The position numbers were made by a program, and so were the translations under genes. 64,000 nucleotides of DNA. Origin: Mogibacterium sp. (GTDB lineage: Bacteria; Bacillota; Clostridia; Peptostreptococcales; Anaerovoracaceae). The first letter of the stretch is position 1. Every line of letters starts with the position of its first letter. Of the stretch, positions 8,553 through 16,475 are shown piece after piece. Location: NCBI GenBank assembly GCA_017433975.1, contig JAFRGD010000033.1, positions 1 through 64,000 of the forward strand, written 5' to 3'. The notes beneath the pieces are model-generated. The model was not told the origin of the DNA and did not search any database. It saw only the letters and a program-made list of their open reading frames with translations.

Positions 8553-10235
8553 ATGGAGGGTAATCGAATGACACGAATCAGTGACAACGTTACCCAGGGT
8601 GTAGAAAGGGCTCCGATGCGGAGCCTGTTCTACGCTATGGGATATACCAAGGAAGAACTCGACCGGCCGCTGATCGGCGTGGTCTCGGCGCACAGCGAGA
8701 TCGTTCCGGGGCACATGCACCTGGATAAGATCACGGAAGCGGTCAAGGCGGGCGTCCGCATGGCGGGCGGCACACCAATCATGGTACCGGTCATCGGCGT
8801 CTGCGACGGCATCGCCATGGGCCACGAAGGTATGAAGTACTCTCTGCCGAGCCGGGAGCTCATCGCGGACAGCGTCGAGACGATGGCCAAGGCGCACCAG
8901 TTCGACGGACTCGTTCTCGTCCCGAACTGCGACAAGATCGTGCCGGGCATGATTCTCGGCGCACTCCGGATCAACGTCCCGTCCATCGTCTGCTCCGGCG
9001 GACCGATGATGAGCGGCATCGTTAACTGCGAGGAAACGTCGCTTTCCAAGATGTTCGAAGCGGTCGGCGCCCGCAAAGCCGGTCTGATCGACGACGACGG
9101 CCTGAGAGAATTCGAAGAAAACGTCTGCCCGGGCTGCGGCTCCTGCTCCGGCATGTACACGGCCAACAGTATGAACTGCCTTTCTGAGGCAATCGGTCTT
9201 GCGCTCCCGGGGAACGGGACGATTCCGGCGGTCGAATCCCGCCGTATCATGCTTGCAAAGCATGCGGGCATGGCGATCATGGACCTGGTCGAAAAGGACG
9301 TCAAGCCGAGAGACATCGTGACCATGGCCTCGGTACAGAACGCGCTGACCTGTGACATGGCGCTCGGCTGCTCGAGCAATACGGTCCTGCACCTCCTCGC
9401 CATCGCGCACGAGGCGGGGCTGGCGGTCGACCTGAACATGTTCAACGAGATCAGTGAACGCACGCCGAACCTCTGCCACCTGGCGCCGGCGGGCGGAACG
9501 CACATGCACGACCTCGACCGCGCGGGCGGCATTCAGGCGGTTCTCGCGGAGCTGAACAAAAAGAACCTGATCAAAACCGACTGCATCACCGCGAACTGAA
9601 AGACCGTCGGGGAGAACATCGAAGGCAAGTTCATCCGGACGGAAGGCGCGATCCGGCATATCGAGAATCCGTTCAGTGAGAACGGCGGCATCGCGATCCT
9701 GTGGGGCAACATCGCGCAGGATGGCTGCGTCGTCAAGCGGAGCGCGGTCGCGCCGGAGATGCTCGTGCATCAGGGGCCAGCCAGGGTCTTTGACAGCGAG
9801 GACGACGCGATTCAGGCCATCTACGACGGAAAGATCGTCGACGGCGACGTCGTCGTAATTCGTTATGAAGGACCGAAGGGCGGTCCGGGCATGCGTGAAA
9901 TGCTCAACCCGACCAGCGCGCTCGCGGGCATGAAGCTCGACAAGACCGTCGCGCTGATCACGGACGGCCGCTTCAGCGGCGCGAGCCGCGGCGCGTCCAT
10001 CGGACACGTCTGCCCGGAGGCTGCTTCCGGCGGCAACATCGGCCTGATTCACGAGGGCGACATCATCTCCATCGACATTCCGAGGGCTTCGGTCAATGTT
10101 CTGGTGAGCGATGAAGTCCTGGCCGAACGGCGCGCGGCGTTTGAACTCCCTGCACCAAAGGTCACGTCCGGCTGGCTCGCGCGGTACGCGTATTTCGTCG
10201 GCCCGGCGAGCAAGGGCGCGGCGATGGAATTATAG
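8553..10235 (+). pseudogene. ilvD: Dihydroxy-acid dehydratase IlvD, interrupted by an in-frame TGA
   Basis: IlvD makes 2-oxo acids from dihydroxy acids in valine and isoleucine synthesis. The frame reads as a full family-length protein of 560 codons but contains TGA at 9597-9599 (codon 349). The 5' part has the Fe-S cysteines ([18 protein letters not shown] near 190-198). The 3' part (9600-10235) continues in the same frame with KTVGEN and later [12 protein letters not shown], which holds the catalytic serine. The TGA sits where the family has the glycine of GKT and is one base from GGA. No ribosome site favours restart; the next in-frame ATG is 9759. TGA is the normal stop of many neighbours, so recoding to glycine is unlikely. 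A nonsense mutation or a sequence error fits best. Confidence 0.9.
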
Positions 10236-10254
10236 AATTGGAGAATCAAGGAAC

Positions 10255-11469
10255 ATGTTTGAACTGAAGGATTTTGAAAAAGCGACCGAGGTCGTCAGCC
10301 GGGTCGCACGACATACAAATTTAGTCTATAGTGAATATCTGAGTGAGCAGTGTGGGAACAAGGTTTATCTCAAACCGGAGAACATGCAGCTCACCGGCGC
10401 GTACAAGATTCGTGGCGCATATTATAAGACAAGTACGCTGACGGACGAGGAACGCGCGCGGGGCATCATCACCGCGAGCGCGGGAAATCACGCCCAGGGC
10501 GTCGCGTACGCCGCAAAGGCGTATGGATGCAAGGCGACCATCGTCATGCCGACCACGACCCCGCTCATCAAGGTTAACCGCACGCAGAGCTACGGTGCGG
10601 AGGTCGTGCTTTACGGTGACGTGTATGACGAAGCCTGCCAATACGCGCTGGAACTGGCCGAAAAAGAAGGCATGACGTTCATCCACCCGTTCGACGACCC
10701 GGATGTCGCGACCGGGCAGGGGACGATCGGCATGGAGATCATCAAGGACCAGCCGATCGTTGACATCATCCTCGTACCGGTCGGCGGCGGTGGCCTTGCG
10801 ACCGGCATTTCGACGCTCATTAAACTGCTGAACCCGAACATCAAAGTCATCGGCGTGGAGCCGTCCGGCGCGAACTGCCTGCAGCGGTCGCTGGAGGCCG
10901 GCCACGTTGTGACCATGGAGACCATCCACACGACGGCCGACGGCACCGCGGTCAAGACCCCGGGCACAAAGATCTTCCCGTACTTACAGAAGAACCTCGA
11001 CGGAATCATCACGGTCGACGACTCCGAGCTCGTCGTCGCGTTCCTCGACATGGTAGAGAACCACAAGATGATCGTCGAGAACTCCGGCCTGCTCACGGTC
11101 GCAGCGCTCAAACACCTCGACTGCAAGGACAAGAAGATCGTTTCGGTCCTCTCCGGCGGCAACATCGACATCATAACGATGTCCAACGTCGTCCAGCACG
11201 GCCTGATCATGCGCGACCGGATCTTTACCGTATCCGTCATGCTGCCGGATAAACCGGGCGAACTCGTCCGCGTCGCGCAGTCAATCGCGCAGAACCAGGG
11301 CAACGTCATCCGCCTCGAACACAACCAGTTCGTCAGCGTCGACCGGAACCACAAGGTGGAGCTCAAGCTGACGATTGAAGCGCAGGGCACCGCGCACAAG
11401 AATAAAATTATCAACGCGCTTAAAGACGTCGGCTACGACAGCGCGTGCGAGACCGACGTCATGATGTAA
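10255..11469 (+). CDS. ilvA: Threonine ammonia-lyase (threonine dehydratase) IlvA
   Basis: This PLP enzyme deaminates threonine to 2-oxobutyrate, feeding isoleucine synthesis through the IlvB product. The 404-residue form has the fold-type II PLP domain, with the PLP lysine at position 51 in TGAYKIRGA and the phosphate-binding GGGGLATG loop near 176-183, then a C-terminal ACT domain (about 330-400) that probably gives allosteric control. The ATG at 10255 has an AAGGAAC site; the frame is open further upstream inside ilvD but those codons are not family-like. Position in the ilv operon points to the biosynthetic role. Confidence 0.93.
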   Translation: MFELKDFEKATEVVSRVARHTNLVYSEYLSEQCGNKVYLKPENMQLTGAYKIRGAYYKTSTLTDEERARGIITASAGNHAQGVAYAAKAYGCKATIVMPTTTPLIKVNRTQSYGAEVVLYGDVYDEACQYALELAEKEGMTFIHPFDDPDVATGQGTIGMEIIKDQPIVDIILVPVGGGGLATGISTLIKLLNPNIKVIGVEPSGANCLQRSLEAGHVVTMETIHTTADGTAVKTPGTKIFPYLQKNLDGIITVDDSELVVAFLDMVENHKMIVENSGLLTVAALKHLDCKDKKIVSVLSGGNIDIITMSNVVQHGLIMRDRIFTVSVMLPDKPGELVRVAQSIAQNQGNVIRLEHNQFVSVDRNHKVELKLTIEAQGTAHKNKIINALKDVGYDSACETDVMM

Positions 11470-11481
11470 CGTAATACCCAA

Positions 11482-12726
11482 TTGATGGAACGGCAGGACA
11501 ACATGAACGATGCACTGACCACCTTATATTATAAACTCAGGACACTGAGCGTTTTTCAGACGAAGCTGTATGAAGAACCGCTCTATTCTGTAATGGAGTT
11601 TCTGTCTGCCGCGAGTTCGGGGGACCCGGCCGCTGCGCTGACGCAGTATAGCGCGCTCGCGCGGACATTGTACCAGAGCGGGGGAGACCTCGGCCTTGCG
11701 ATGCGCGCCCTCGCGCTGAACGGCAGCGAAGACGTCTACCTGGACGAAGTGGTCTCGGGGGATGAGCCGTCGGAACAGACCAAAGCTGCCTTGGACCGCG
11801 ACCTCCGGATCCTGAACGAAGTTGCAAGTCTGACGCCTGCGGTTCTGCAGAGCTGGATTCCGGCGGACGACTTCTGCGACTTCGGTTCGCTCGACCTTCC
11901 GGTCTGGGAGAACACGCTGGTCGACCTCGCAAAGGATTACGCGGATATGATCGGTACCGTCGGCACAAGGGGCTATGGAATCTTCCGGGATTACATCATG
12001 TTCCAGGTCATCGATGGCGAAGTCGTTCCGGTCGCGGACCCGTCGTACAAACCGCTTGAACGGTTCTACGGCTACCGGAGAGAGCGGGCGGAGGTACTGC
12101 GCAACACGGAGGTCCTCGCGAACGGCGGAAACGCGAGCAACGTGCTCCTCTATGGGGACGCCGGCACCGGCAAGTCTTCGACCGTCAAGGCCTCCGCCGC
12201 GGCGTTTGCAGACCGAGGATTGCGCCTGATCGAGTTCAATAAATCCCAAGCGGCCGACATCCCGGGCATCGCGGCATCCCTCAAGCGCAGCCCGCTGAAA
12301 TTTATCTTCTACATCGACGACCTCAGCTTCACCGACAGCGACGATAACTTCTACTGCATCAAGGGAATCCTCGAGGGCAACGTGACCGGCCAGCCGTCCA
12401 ACATCGTCATCTACGCGACGAGCAACCGTAGACACCTGGTTCGCGAATCCATGGAAGACCGCCAGGGGGACGACATCCACCTGAACGATACGCTCCAGGA
12501 AATCATGAGCGTATCCGCGCGGTTCGGCCTGCTCATCACGTTCCAGAAGCCGGCCAAGGACCTCTACCTCGAGATCGTAAAGGAAATGGCCGAGGAGTAC
12601 GGCGTCACTTACGACGACGAAGCGGACTTCTTCCGCCGGGCCGAGACGTTCGCCATCCGCGCGAACGGCAGGAGCCCGCGGACGGCAAAACAGTTCGTAA
12701 CGCTCGCGTCCGAGGGGATGCGCTGA
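11482..12726 (+). CDS. AAA-type ATPase of the DUF815 family
   Basis: The 414-residue product has a Walker A loop GDAGTGKSS near residue 226 and a Walker B FIFYIDDLSF near 273-282, followed by a sensor-like IYATSNRRHLV stretch; this pattern matches the DUF815 ATPases, whose cellular job is unknown to me. The N-terminal ~200 residues are helical and unrelated to the ATPase core. The start is unsure: TTG 11482, ATG 11485 or ATG 11503; the last has a GGCAGGA stretch upstream. It begins 12 bases after ilvA, so it is likely co-transcribed with the ilv genes, although no metabolic link is evident. Confidence 0.82.
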   Translation: MMERQDNMNDALTTLYYKLRTLSVFQTKLYEEPLYSVMEFLSAASSGDPAAALTQYSALARTLYQSGGDLGLAMRALALNGSEDVYLDEVVSGDEPSEQTKAALDRDLRILNEVASLTPAVLQSWIPADDFCDFGSLDLPVWENTLVDLAKDYADMIGTVGTRGYGIFRDYIMFQVIDGEVVPVADPSYKPLERFYGYRRERAEVLRNTEVLANGGNASNVLLYGDAGTGKSSTVKASAAAFADRGLRLIEFNKSQAADIPGIAASLKRSPLKFIFYIDDLSFTDSDDNFYCIKGILEGNVTGQPSNIVIYATSNRRHLVRESMEDRQGDDIHLNDTLQEIMSVSARFGLLITFQKPAKDLYLEIVKEMAEEYGVTYDDEADFFRRAETFAIRANGRSPRTAKQFVTLASEGMR

Positions 12727-12780
12727 GGAAAACGTACGTACGCTGGCAGATTCGGATTGTACGGCGGAAAAAGCAATCAT

Positions 12781-12849
12781 TTACAGCTTAAAAGAGCATG
12801 AAACAGTTGACATGACTTTATTTCATGTGATATGATTCATAAGCTGTAA
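12781..12849. repeat. Nested inverted repeats enclosing the secG promoter
   Basis: TTACAGCTTA at 12781-12790 is the exact reverse complement of TAAGCTGTAA at 12840-12849. Inside it CATGAAA (12797-12803) pairs with TTTCATG (12821-12827). The promoter -35 and -10 boxes both fall within this 69-base dyad. No T run follows, so it does not look like a terminator. Confidence 0.7.
12807..12836 (+). promoter_or_regulatory. Promoter of secG
   Basis: TTGACA (12807-12812), an 18-base spacer and TATGAT (12831-12836), 53 bases ahead of the secG start codon. The spacer holds half of each inner inverted repeat. Confidence 0.72.
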
Positions 12850-12888
12850 TGAATTTTGTGTTCATTCAATATTTTTTTGGAGGAATAT

Positions 12889-13122
12889 ATGCATAATTTT
12901 CTGATGGTTGTTTTGCTCCTTTCGAGCATCGTCCTTATTGCGAGCATCCTGCTCCAGTCCGGTAACTCCAGCGGACTGTCCGGGTCGATCGCCGGCGGAG
13001 CGGAGCAGCTCTTCGGCAAAAAGAAAAGCCGCGGGTACGACGCACTTCTCAGCAAGATTACAACCGTTTGCGCTGTAATCTACATTTTGTCGGCGTTAAT
13101 CATCGTCGCCGTGTTCAACTAA
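12889..13122 (+). CDS. secG: Preprotein translocase subunit SecG
   Basis: SecG is the small accessory subunit of the SecYEG channel in the cytoplasmic membrane. The 77-residue protein has two hydrophobic helices (about 3-22 and 53-75) joined by the family's glycine/serine-rich cytoplasmic loop ending in AEQLFGKKKSRG. ATG 12889 is chosen because GGAGG precedes it; a longer frame from 12856 lacks a site. It is a single-gene unit with its own promoter and a hairpin 14 bases after the stop. The Sec partner genes yajC and secDF are elsewhere in this window. Confidence 0.92.
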   Translation: MHNFLMVVLLLSSIVLIASILLQSGNSSGLSGSIAGGAEQLFGKKKSRGYDALLSKITTVCAVIYILSALIIVAVFN

Positions 13123-13135
13123 GGGGAAGTGTTCG

Positions 13136-13166
13136 GAGGTACTGTAACAGTACCTCTTTATGATTT
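13136..13166 (+). terminator. Hairpin terminator after secG
   Basis: GAGGTACTG (13136-13144) pairs perfectly with CAGTACCTC (13148-13156) around a three-base loop, followed by TTTATGATTTT. The T run is broken, so termination may be partial and some transcripts may continue into hppA, for which I see no clear promoter. Confidence 0.65.
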
Positions 13167-13213
13167 TGTCATTCTTTATAGTTTATATATCATCAAGGAG
13201 GTAATTTAGAATT

Positions 13214-15223
13214 ATGGTTAGTTGGATTGCTCCTATCTGCGCCGCCATCGGACTCTGCGTCGCGTTCGCGCTCGCATCCTGGGTTTCGAAATGTGACGCC
13301 GGCAATGATAGGATGAGAGAGATCTCCGGCTTTATCAGAGAGGGTGCGATGGCATTCCTCAAGAGAGAGTATCGCACGATGATCATCGTCGTCGTCGTTC
13401 TCTTCGCGCTGATCGGTTTTGCGATCAGCTGGACTTCCGCAGTTCTTTATGTATTCGGCGCGGGCTTCTCCGTACTCGCCGGATATTTCGGCATGAATGT
13501 CGCGACCAAGGGCAACGTCAGAACGGCTGCTGCCGCGATGGACTCCGGCATGCCAAAGGCGCTCAAGGTCGCGGTCCGCAGCGGTGCTGTCATGGGTCTC
13601 TGCGTTTCCGGCCTCGGCCTTCTCGGCGTCGGCCTGGTCTTCTGCATCCTGGACCTCGCGACCGTCATGCAGTGCGTTACGAGCTTCAGCCTGGGCGCGT
13701 CCTCGATGGCGCTCTTCGGCCGTGTCGGCGGCGGTATCTACACCAAGGCTGCTGACGTCGGCGCTGACCTCGTCGGCAAGGTTGAGGCAGGGATCCCAGA
13801 GGATGACCCGCGTAACCCTGCAGTTATCGCAGACAACGTCGGTGACAACGTCGGCGACGTTGCGGGCATGGGCTCCGACCTGTTCGAGTCTTACGTCGGT
13901 TCGATCGTTTCCGCCATCACGCTCGCTGCGGTTGCAGCCAGCACGTCCGGCGGCGCGTTCAACGAGCTGACCGCTGCTGCGTTCCCGCTGGTCATCTCCG
14001 CGGTCGGTATCATCGCTTCCGTCATCGGTATCATGGCGGTCAGAGGCAGCAACACGGTTGACCCTGCGAAGTCCCTCAACATGGGTACTTACGTCAGCGG
14101 TGCGATCGTCATCGTCGCGACGGTCTTCCTCAGCAAGAGCATGCTCGGTTCTTACTCCTATGCGTTCGGCATCATCGCCGGCCTCATCGTAGGAATCCTG
14201 ATCGGCCAGCTGACCGAGATCTACACCTCCGATTCTTATAAATCCGTCAAGAAGATCGCCGAGCAGTCCCAGACAGGTGCTGCGACCACGATCATCTCCG
14301 GCTTCTCCGTCGGCATGATGTCCACCGTATGGCCGATCCTGCTGATCGGTGTAGGCGTCATCGTTGCTTACAGCTTCGCAGGCCTCTATGGTATCGCGCT
14401 CGCTGCGGTCGGCATGCTCTCTACGACGGGCATGACCGTTGCGGTCGACGCTTACGGCCCGGTCTCCGACAACGCCGGCGGTATCGCCGAGATGTCCGAG
14501 CTTCCGCATGACGTCCGCAACATCACCGACAAACTCGACTCCGTCGGCAACACCACGGCTGCGATCGGCAAGGGCTTCGCGATCGGCTCCGCTGCTCTGA
14601 CAGCGCTCGCTCTGTTCGCTTCCTTCTCCCAGGCGGCCGGCCTGAGCACGATTTCGCTGCTCAACCCGATGGTCATCGTCGGCCTCTTCATCGGCGGCAT
14701 GCTGCCATTCCTGTTCTCCGCGCTCACGATGAGCTCGGTCGGCAAGGCAGCCAACCAGATGATTGAGGAAGTCCGCAGACAGTTTAGAGAGGATCCGGGC
14801 ATCATGGAGGGAACCTCCAAGCCGGATTATGCGAGATGCGTTGAGATCTCCACGGGCGCTGCCCTCAAGGAGATGGTCATGCCTGGCCTCCTCGCGATCA
14901 TCGCTCCTCTTCTGGTCGGCTTCGCGCTCGGTACCGAGGCGCTCGGCGGCATGCTCGCCGGTGCTGTGGTTGCCGGCGTCCTGCTCGCGATCATGATGTC
15001 CAACGCCGGCGGTGCGTGGGACAACGCCAAGAAATATATTGAGAGCGGTGTTTACGGTGGTAAGGGCAGCGAGACGCACAAGGCTGCCGTCGTCGGCGAC
15101 ACCGTCGGCGATCCGTTCAAGGATACGTCCGGCCCGTCGATCAACATCCTGATCAAGCTGATGACCATCGTAGCTCTCGTCTTTGCTCCTCTGTTTGCAC
15201 AGTTTGGCGGCTTTATTGGCTAG
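13214..15223 (+). CDS. hppA: Membrane-bound K+-dependent pyrophosphatase, probable Na+ pump
   Basis: This integral membrane enzyme couples pyrophosphate hydrolysis to ion export. The 669-residue protein has about 16 membrane segments and the family's catalytic loops: [16 protein letters not shown] and [19 protein letters not shown] (about 178-215), and DNAGGIAEM in the middle. The stretch [16 protein letters not shown] has alanine where K+-independent enzymes have lysine, so it is assigned to the K+-dependent class, which includes Na+-pumping and H+-pumping members; Na+ is inferred from likeness to the Thermotoga-type sequence. An AAGGAGG site at 13196-13202 precedes the ATG. A strong terminator follows. 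Confidence 0.95.
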   Translation: MVSWIAPICAAIGLCVAFALASWVSKCDAGNDRMREISGFIREGAMAFLKREYRTMIIVVVVLFALIGFAISWTSAVLYVFGAGFSVLAGYFGMNVATKGNVRTAAAAMDSGMPKALKVAVRSGAVMGLCVSGLGLLGVGLVFCILDLATVMQCVTSFSLGASSMALFGRVGGGIYTKAADVGADLVGKVEAGIPEDDPRNPAVIADNVGDNVGDVAGMGSDLFESYVGSIVSAITLAAVAASTSGGAFNELTAAAFPLVISAVGIIASVIGIMAVRGSNTVDPAKSLNMGTYVSGAIVIVATVFLSKSMLGSYSYAFGIIAGLIVGILIGQLTEIYTSDSYKSVKKIAEQSQTGAATTIISGFSVGMMSTVWPILLIGVGVIVAYSFAGLYGIALAAVGMLSTTGMTVAVDAYGPVSDNAGGIAEMSELPHDVRNITDKLDSVGNTTAAIGKGFAIGSAALTALALFASFSQAAGLSTISLLNPMVIVGLFIGGMLPFLFSALTMSSVGKAANQMIEEVRRQFREDPGIMEGTSKPDYARCVEISTGAALKEMVMPGLLAIIAPLLVGFALGTEALGGMLAGAVVAGVLLAIMMSNAGGAWDNAKKYIESGVYGGKGSETHKAAVVGDTVGDPFKDTSGPSINILIKLMTIVALVFAPLFAQFGGFIG

Positions 15224-15274
15224 CCCAACTTAACATGGCACCGACGAGCAAGTGACAAACCTTATAAGCAACCA

Positions 15275-15312
15275 AGAGTCGGGGCGAAAAACCCCGGCTC
15301 TTTCATTTTATT
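15275..15312 (+). terminator. Terminator of hppA
   Basis: AGAGTCGGGG (15275-15284) pairs with CCCCGGCTCT (15292-15301) around a seven-base loop; TTTCATTTTATT follows. Confidence 0.9.
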
Positions 15313-15347
15313 AACTTTTCAACACGGTATCGCTCTCAAAACGACTG

Positions 15348-15376
15348 TTGTAACAGTCCACAGAGAATGATATAAT
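15348..15376 (+). promoter_or_regulatory. Promoter of pheST
   Basis: TTGTAA (15348-15353), a 17-base spacer and a consensus TATAAT (15371-15376). The expected start near 15383 falls inside the palindrome annotated next. Confidence 0.75.
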
Positions 15377-15379
15377 AAA

Positions 15380-15393
15380 TGTCAAATTTGACA
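15380..15393. promoter_or_regulatory. Perfect 14-bp palindrome at the pheST start; candidate operator
   Basis: TGTCAAATTTGACA is a perfect palindrome four bases after the -10 box. Its place and symmetry suit a repressor dimer. No T-box is present ahead of pheS, so this could be the control point of the operon. The binding protein is unknown. Confidence 0.5.
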
Positions 15394-15422
15394 ATTTCCA
15401 AAGCTAAGGAGGGGAACAAATC

Positions 15423-16460
15423 ATGTTAAAGAGACTAGAGGAAATCCTGCAGAACGGTCTGGACAAGATCGAGCAGACGGACGACCTGAACGTCCTGCAG
15501 GACATCAGGAGAGAGCTCACCGGCAAAAAAGGTGAACTGACCGAGGTTTTAAAGAGCCTCGGAACACTCGATCCTGAGATGAGAAAGTCTGTCGGTATGA
15601 AAGCGAATGAGATCAAACAGATCTTTGCCGACAGAATCAAAGAGAGAGAAGTCGAAATCGCGGCCAACGCCAGCGTCATCGACGAGGAACTCGACCTTAC
15701 GTTACCGGGAAAAGCGATTGAAGAGGGTGCGCTGCATCCGATCACGCAGATGTGCGACGATCTGAACGACGCCTTCCTCTCCATGGGCTTTGAGATCTTT
15801 AACGAAGACGACATCAGCAGTGAACAGTTCGCGTTTGACAACCTCAACTTCCCGCCGGACCACCCGGCCCGCCAGTCCATGGACACGTACTGGCTCGAGG
15901 GAACCGAGGATAAGAGAGGCAACGACCGCCTCTGCCTCCGCCCGCACCTGACCGGCGGCTCCGTACGCTACCTGCTCAAATACGGCGCACCGGCGCGCTT
16001 CGTCTATCCGGGCAGAGTTTACCGGAACGAGACGACGGACGCGAGACACGAGCGCGCGTTCTACCAGTATGAAGCGCTGATCGTCGACCGCGACGTGACG
16101 TTTGCCTCCGGCAAGGTCATGATCAACACGATCCTCGAGAAGGTCTTCGGACGCAAGATCCGCACGAGAATGCGCGAGGGCTTCTTCCCGTTTACCGAAC
16201 CTGGCTATGAGATCGACATGGAATGCCAGGTCTGCGGCGGCAAGGGCTGCAGAGTCTGCGGCCACAGCGGCTGGATCGAGGTCATGCCGGGCGGCGTCAT
16301 CCACCCGAACGTCCTTCGTTCCGCCAACCTGGACCCTGAGGAATGGACCGGCTTTTACGTTAACATCGGTCTCGACAGACTGGTCATGATGAGATACGGC
16401 GTAGACGACGTCAGACTGTTCCACAGCGCTGACCTCAGATTCCTCAAGCAGTTCAAGTAG
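15423..16460 (+). CDS. pheS: Phenylalanine--tRNA ligase alpha subunit PheS
   Basis: PheS is the catalytic subunit of the (alpha-beta)2 enzyme that charges tRNA-Phe. The 345-residue protein has an N-terminal coiled coil (about 1-90) that contacts tRNA, and a class II catalytic core with motif 2 around TDARHERAFYQYEAL and motif 3 GLDRLVMMRYG near the C-terminus. A CQVCGGKGCRVCG cysteine stretch typical of bacterial PheS is present. AAGGAGGGG precedes the ATG. It leads the pheST operon. Confidence 0.96.
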   Translation: MLKRLEEILQNGLDKIEQTDDLNVLQDIRRELTGKKGELTEVLKSLGTLDPEMRKSVGMKANEIKQIFADRIKEREVEIAANASVIDEELDLTLPGKAIEEGALHPITQMCDDLNDAFLSMGFEIFNEDDISSEQFAFDNLNFPPDHPARQSMDTYWLEGTEDKRGNDRLCLRPHLTGGSVRYLLKYGAPARFVYPGRVYRNETTDARHERAFYQYEALIVDRDVTFASGKVMINTILEKVFGRKIRTRMREGFFPFTEPGYEIDMECQVCGGKGCRVCGHSGWIEVMPGGVIHPNVLRSANLDPEEWTGFYVNIGLDRLVMMRYGVDDVRLFHSADLRFLKQFK

Positions 16461-16475
16461 GGGAGGTGTACAGAG

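Noticed and set aside
9597-9599. TGA in ilvD read as glycine (alternative code) or selenocysteine
   Set aside because: TGA is the real stop of ilvN, dut, dnaG, ackA, hisS and others, so the code is standard. The expected residue is glycine, not cysteine, and no SECIS-like hairpin was noticed right after the codon.
7827-10052. A 741-codon open frame on the minus strand across ilvC and ilvD
   Set aside because: It is antisense to two clear genes, has no family-like motifs and is rich in Arg, Asp and Val. GC-rich codon use in the real genes leaves long open antisense frames.
9759-10235. Separate small gene from the ATG at 9759
   Set aside because: It is the in-frame C-terminal part of ilvD, with no ribosome site and no domain of its own that is complete.
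13193-15079. A 628-codon open frame on the minus strand across hppA
   Set aside because: It mirrors a certain membrane protein gene and has the composition of an antisense artefact (Asp/Arg/His/Glu-rich throughout).
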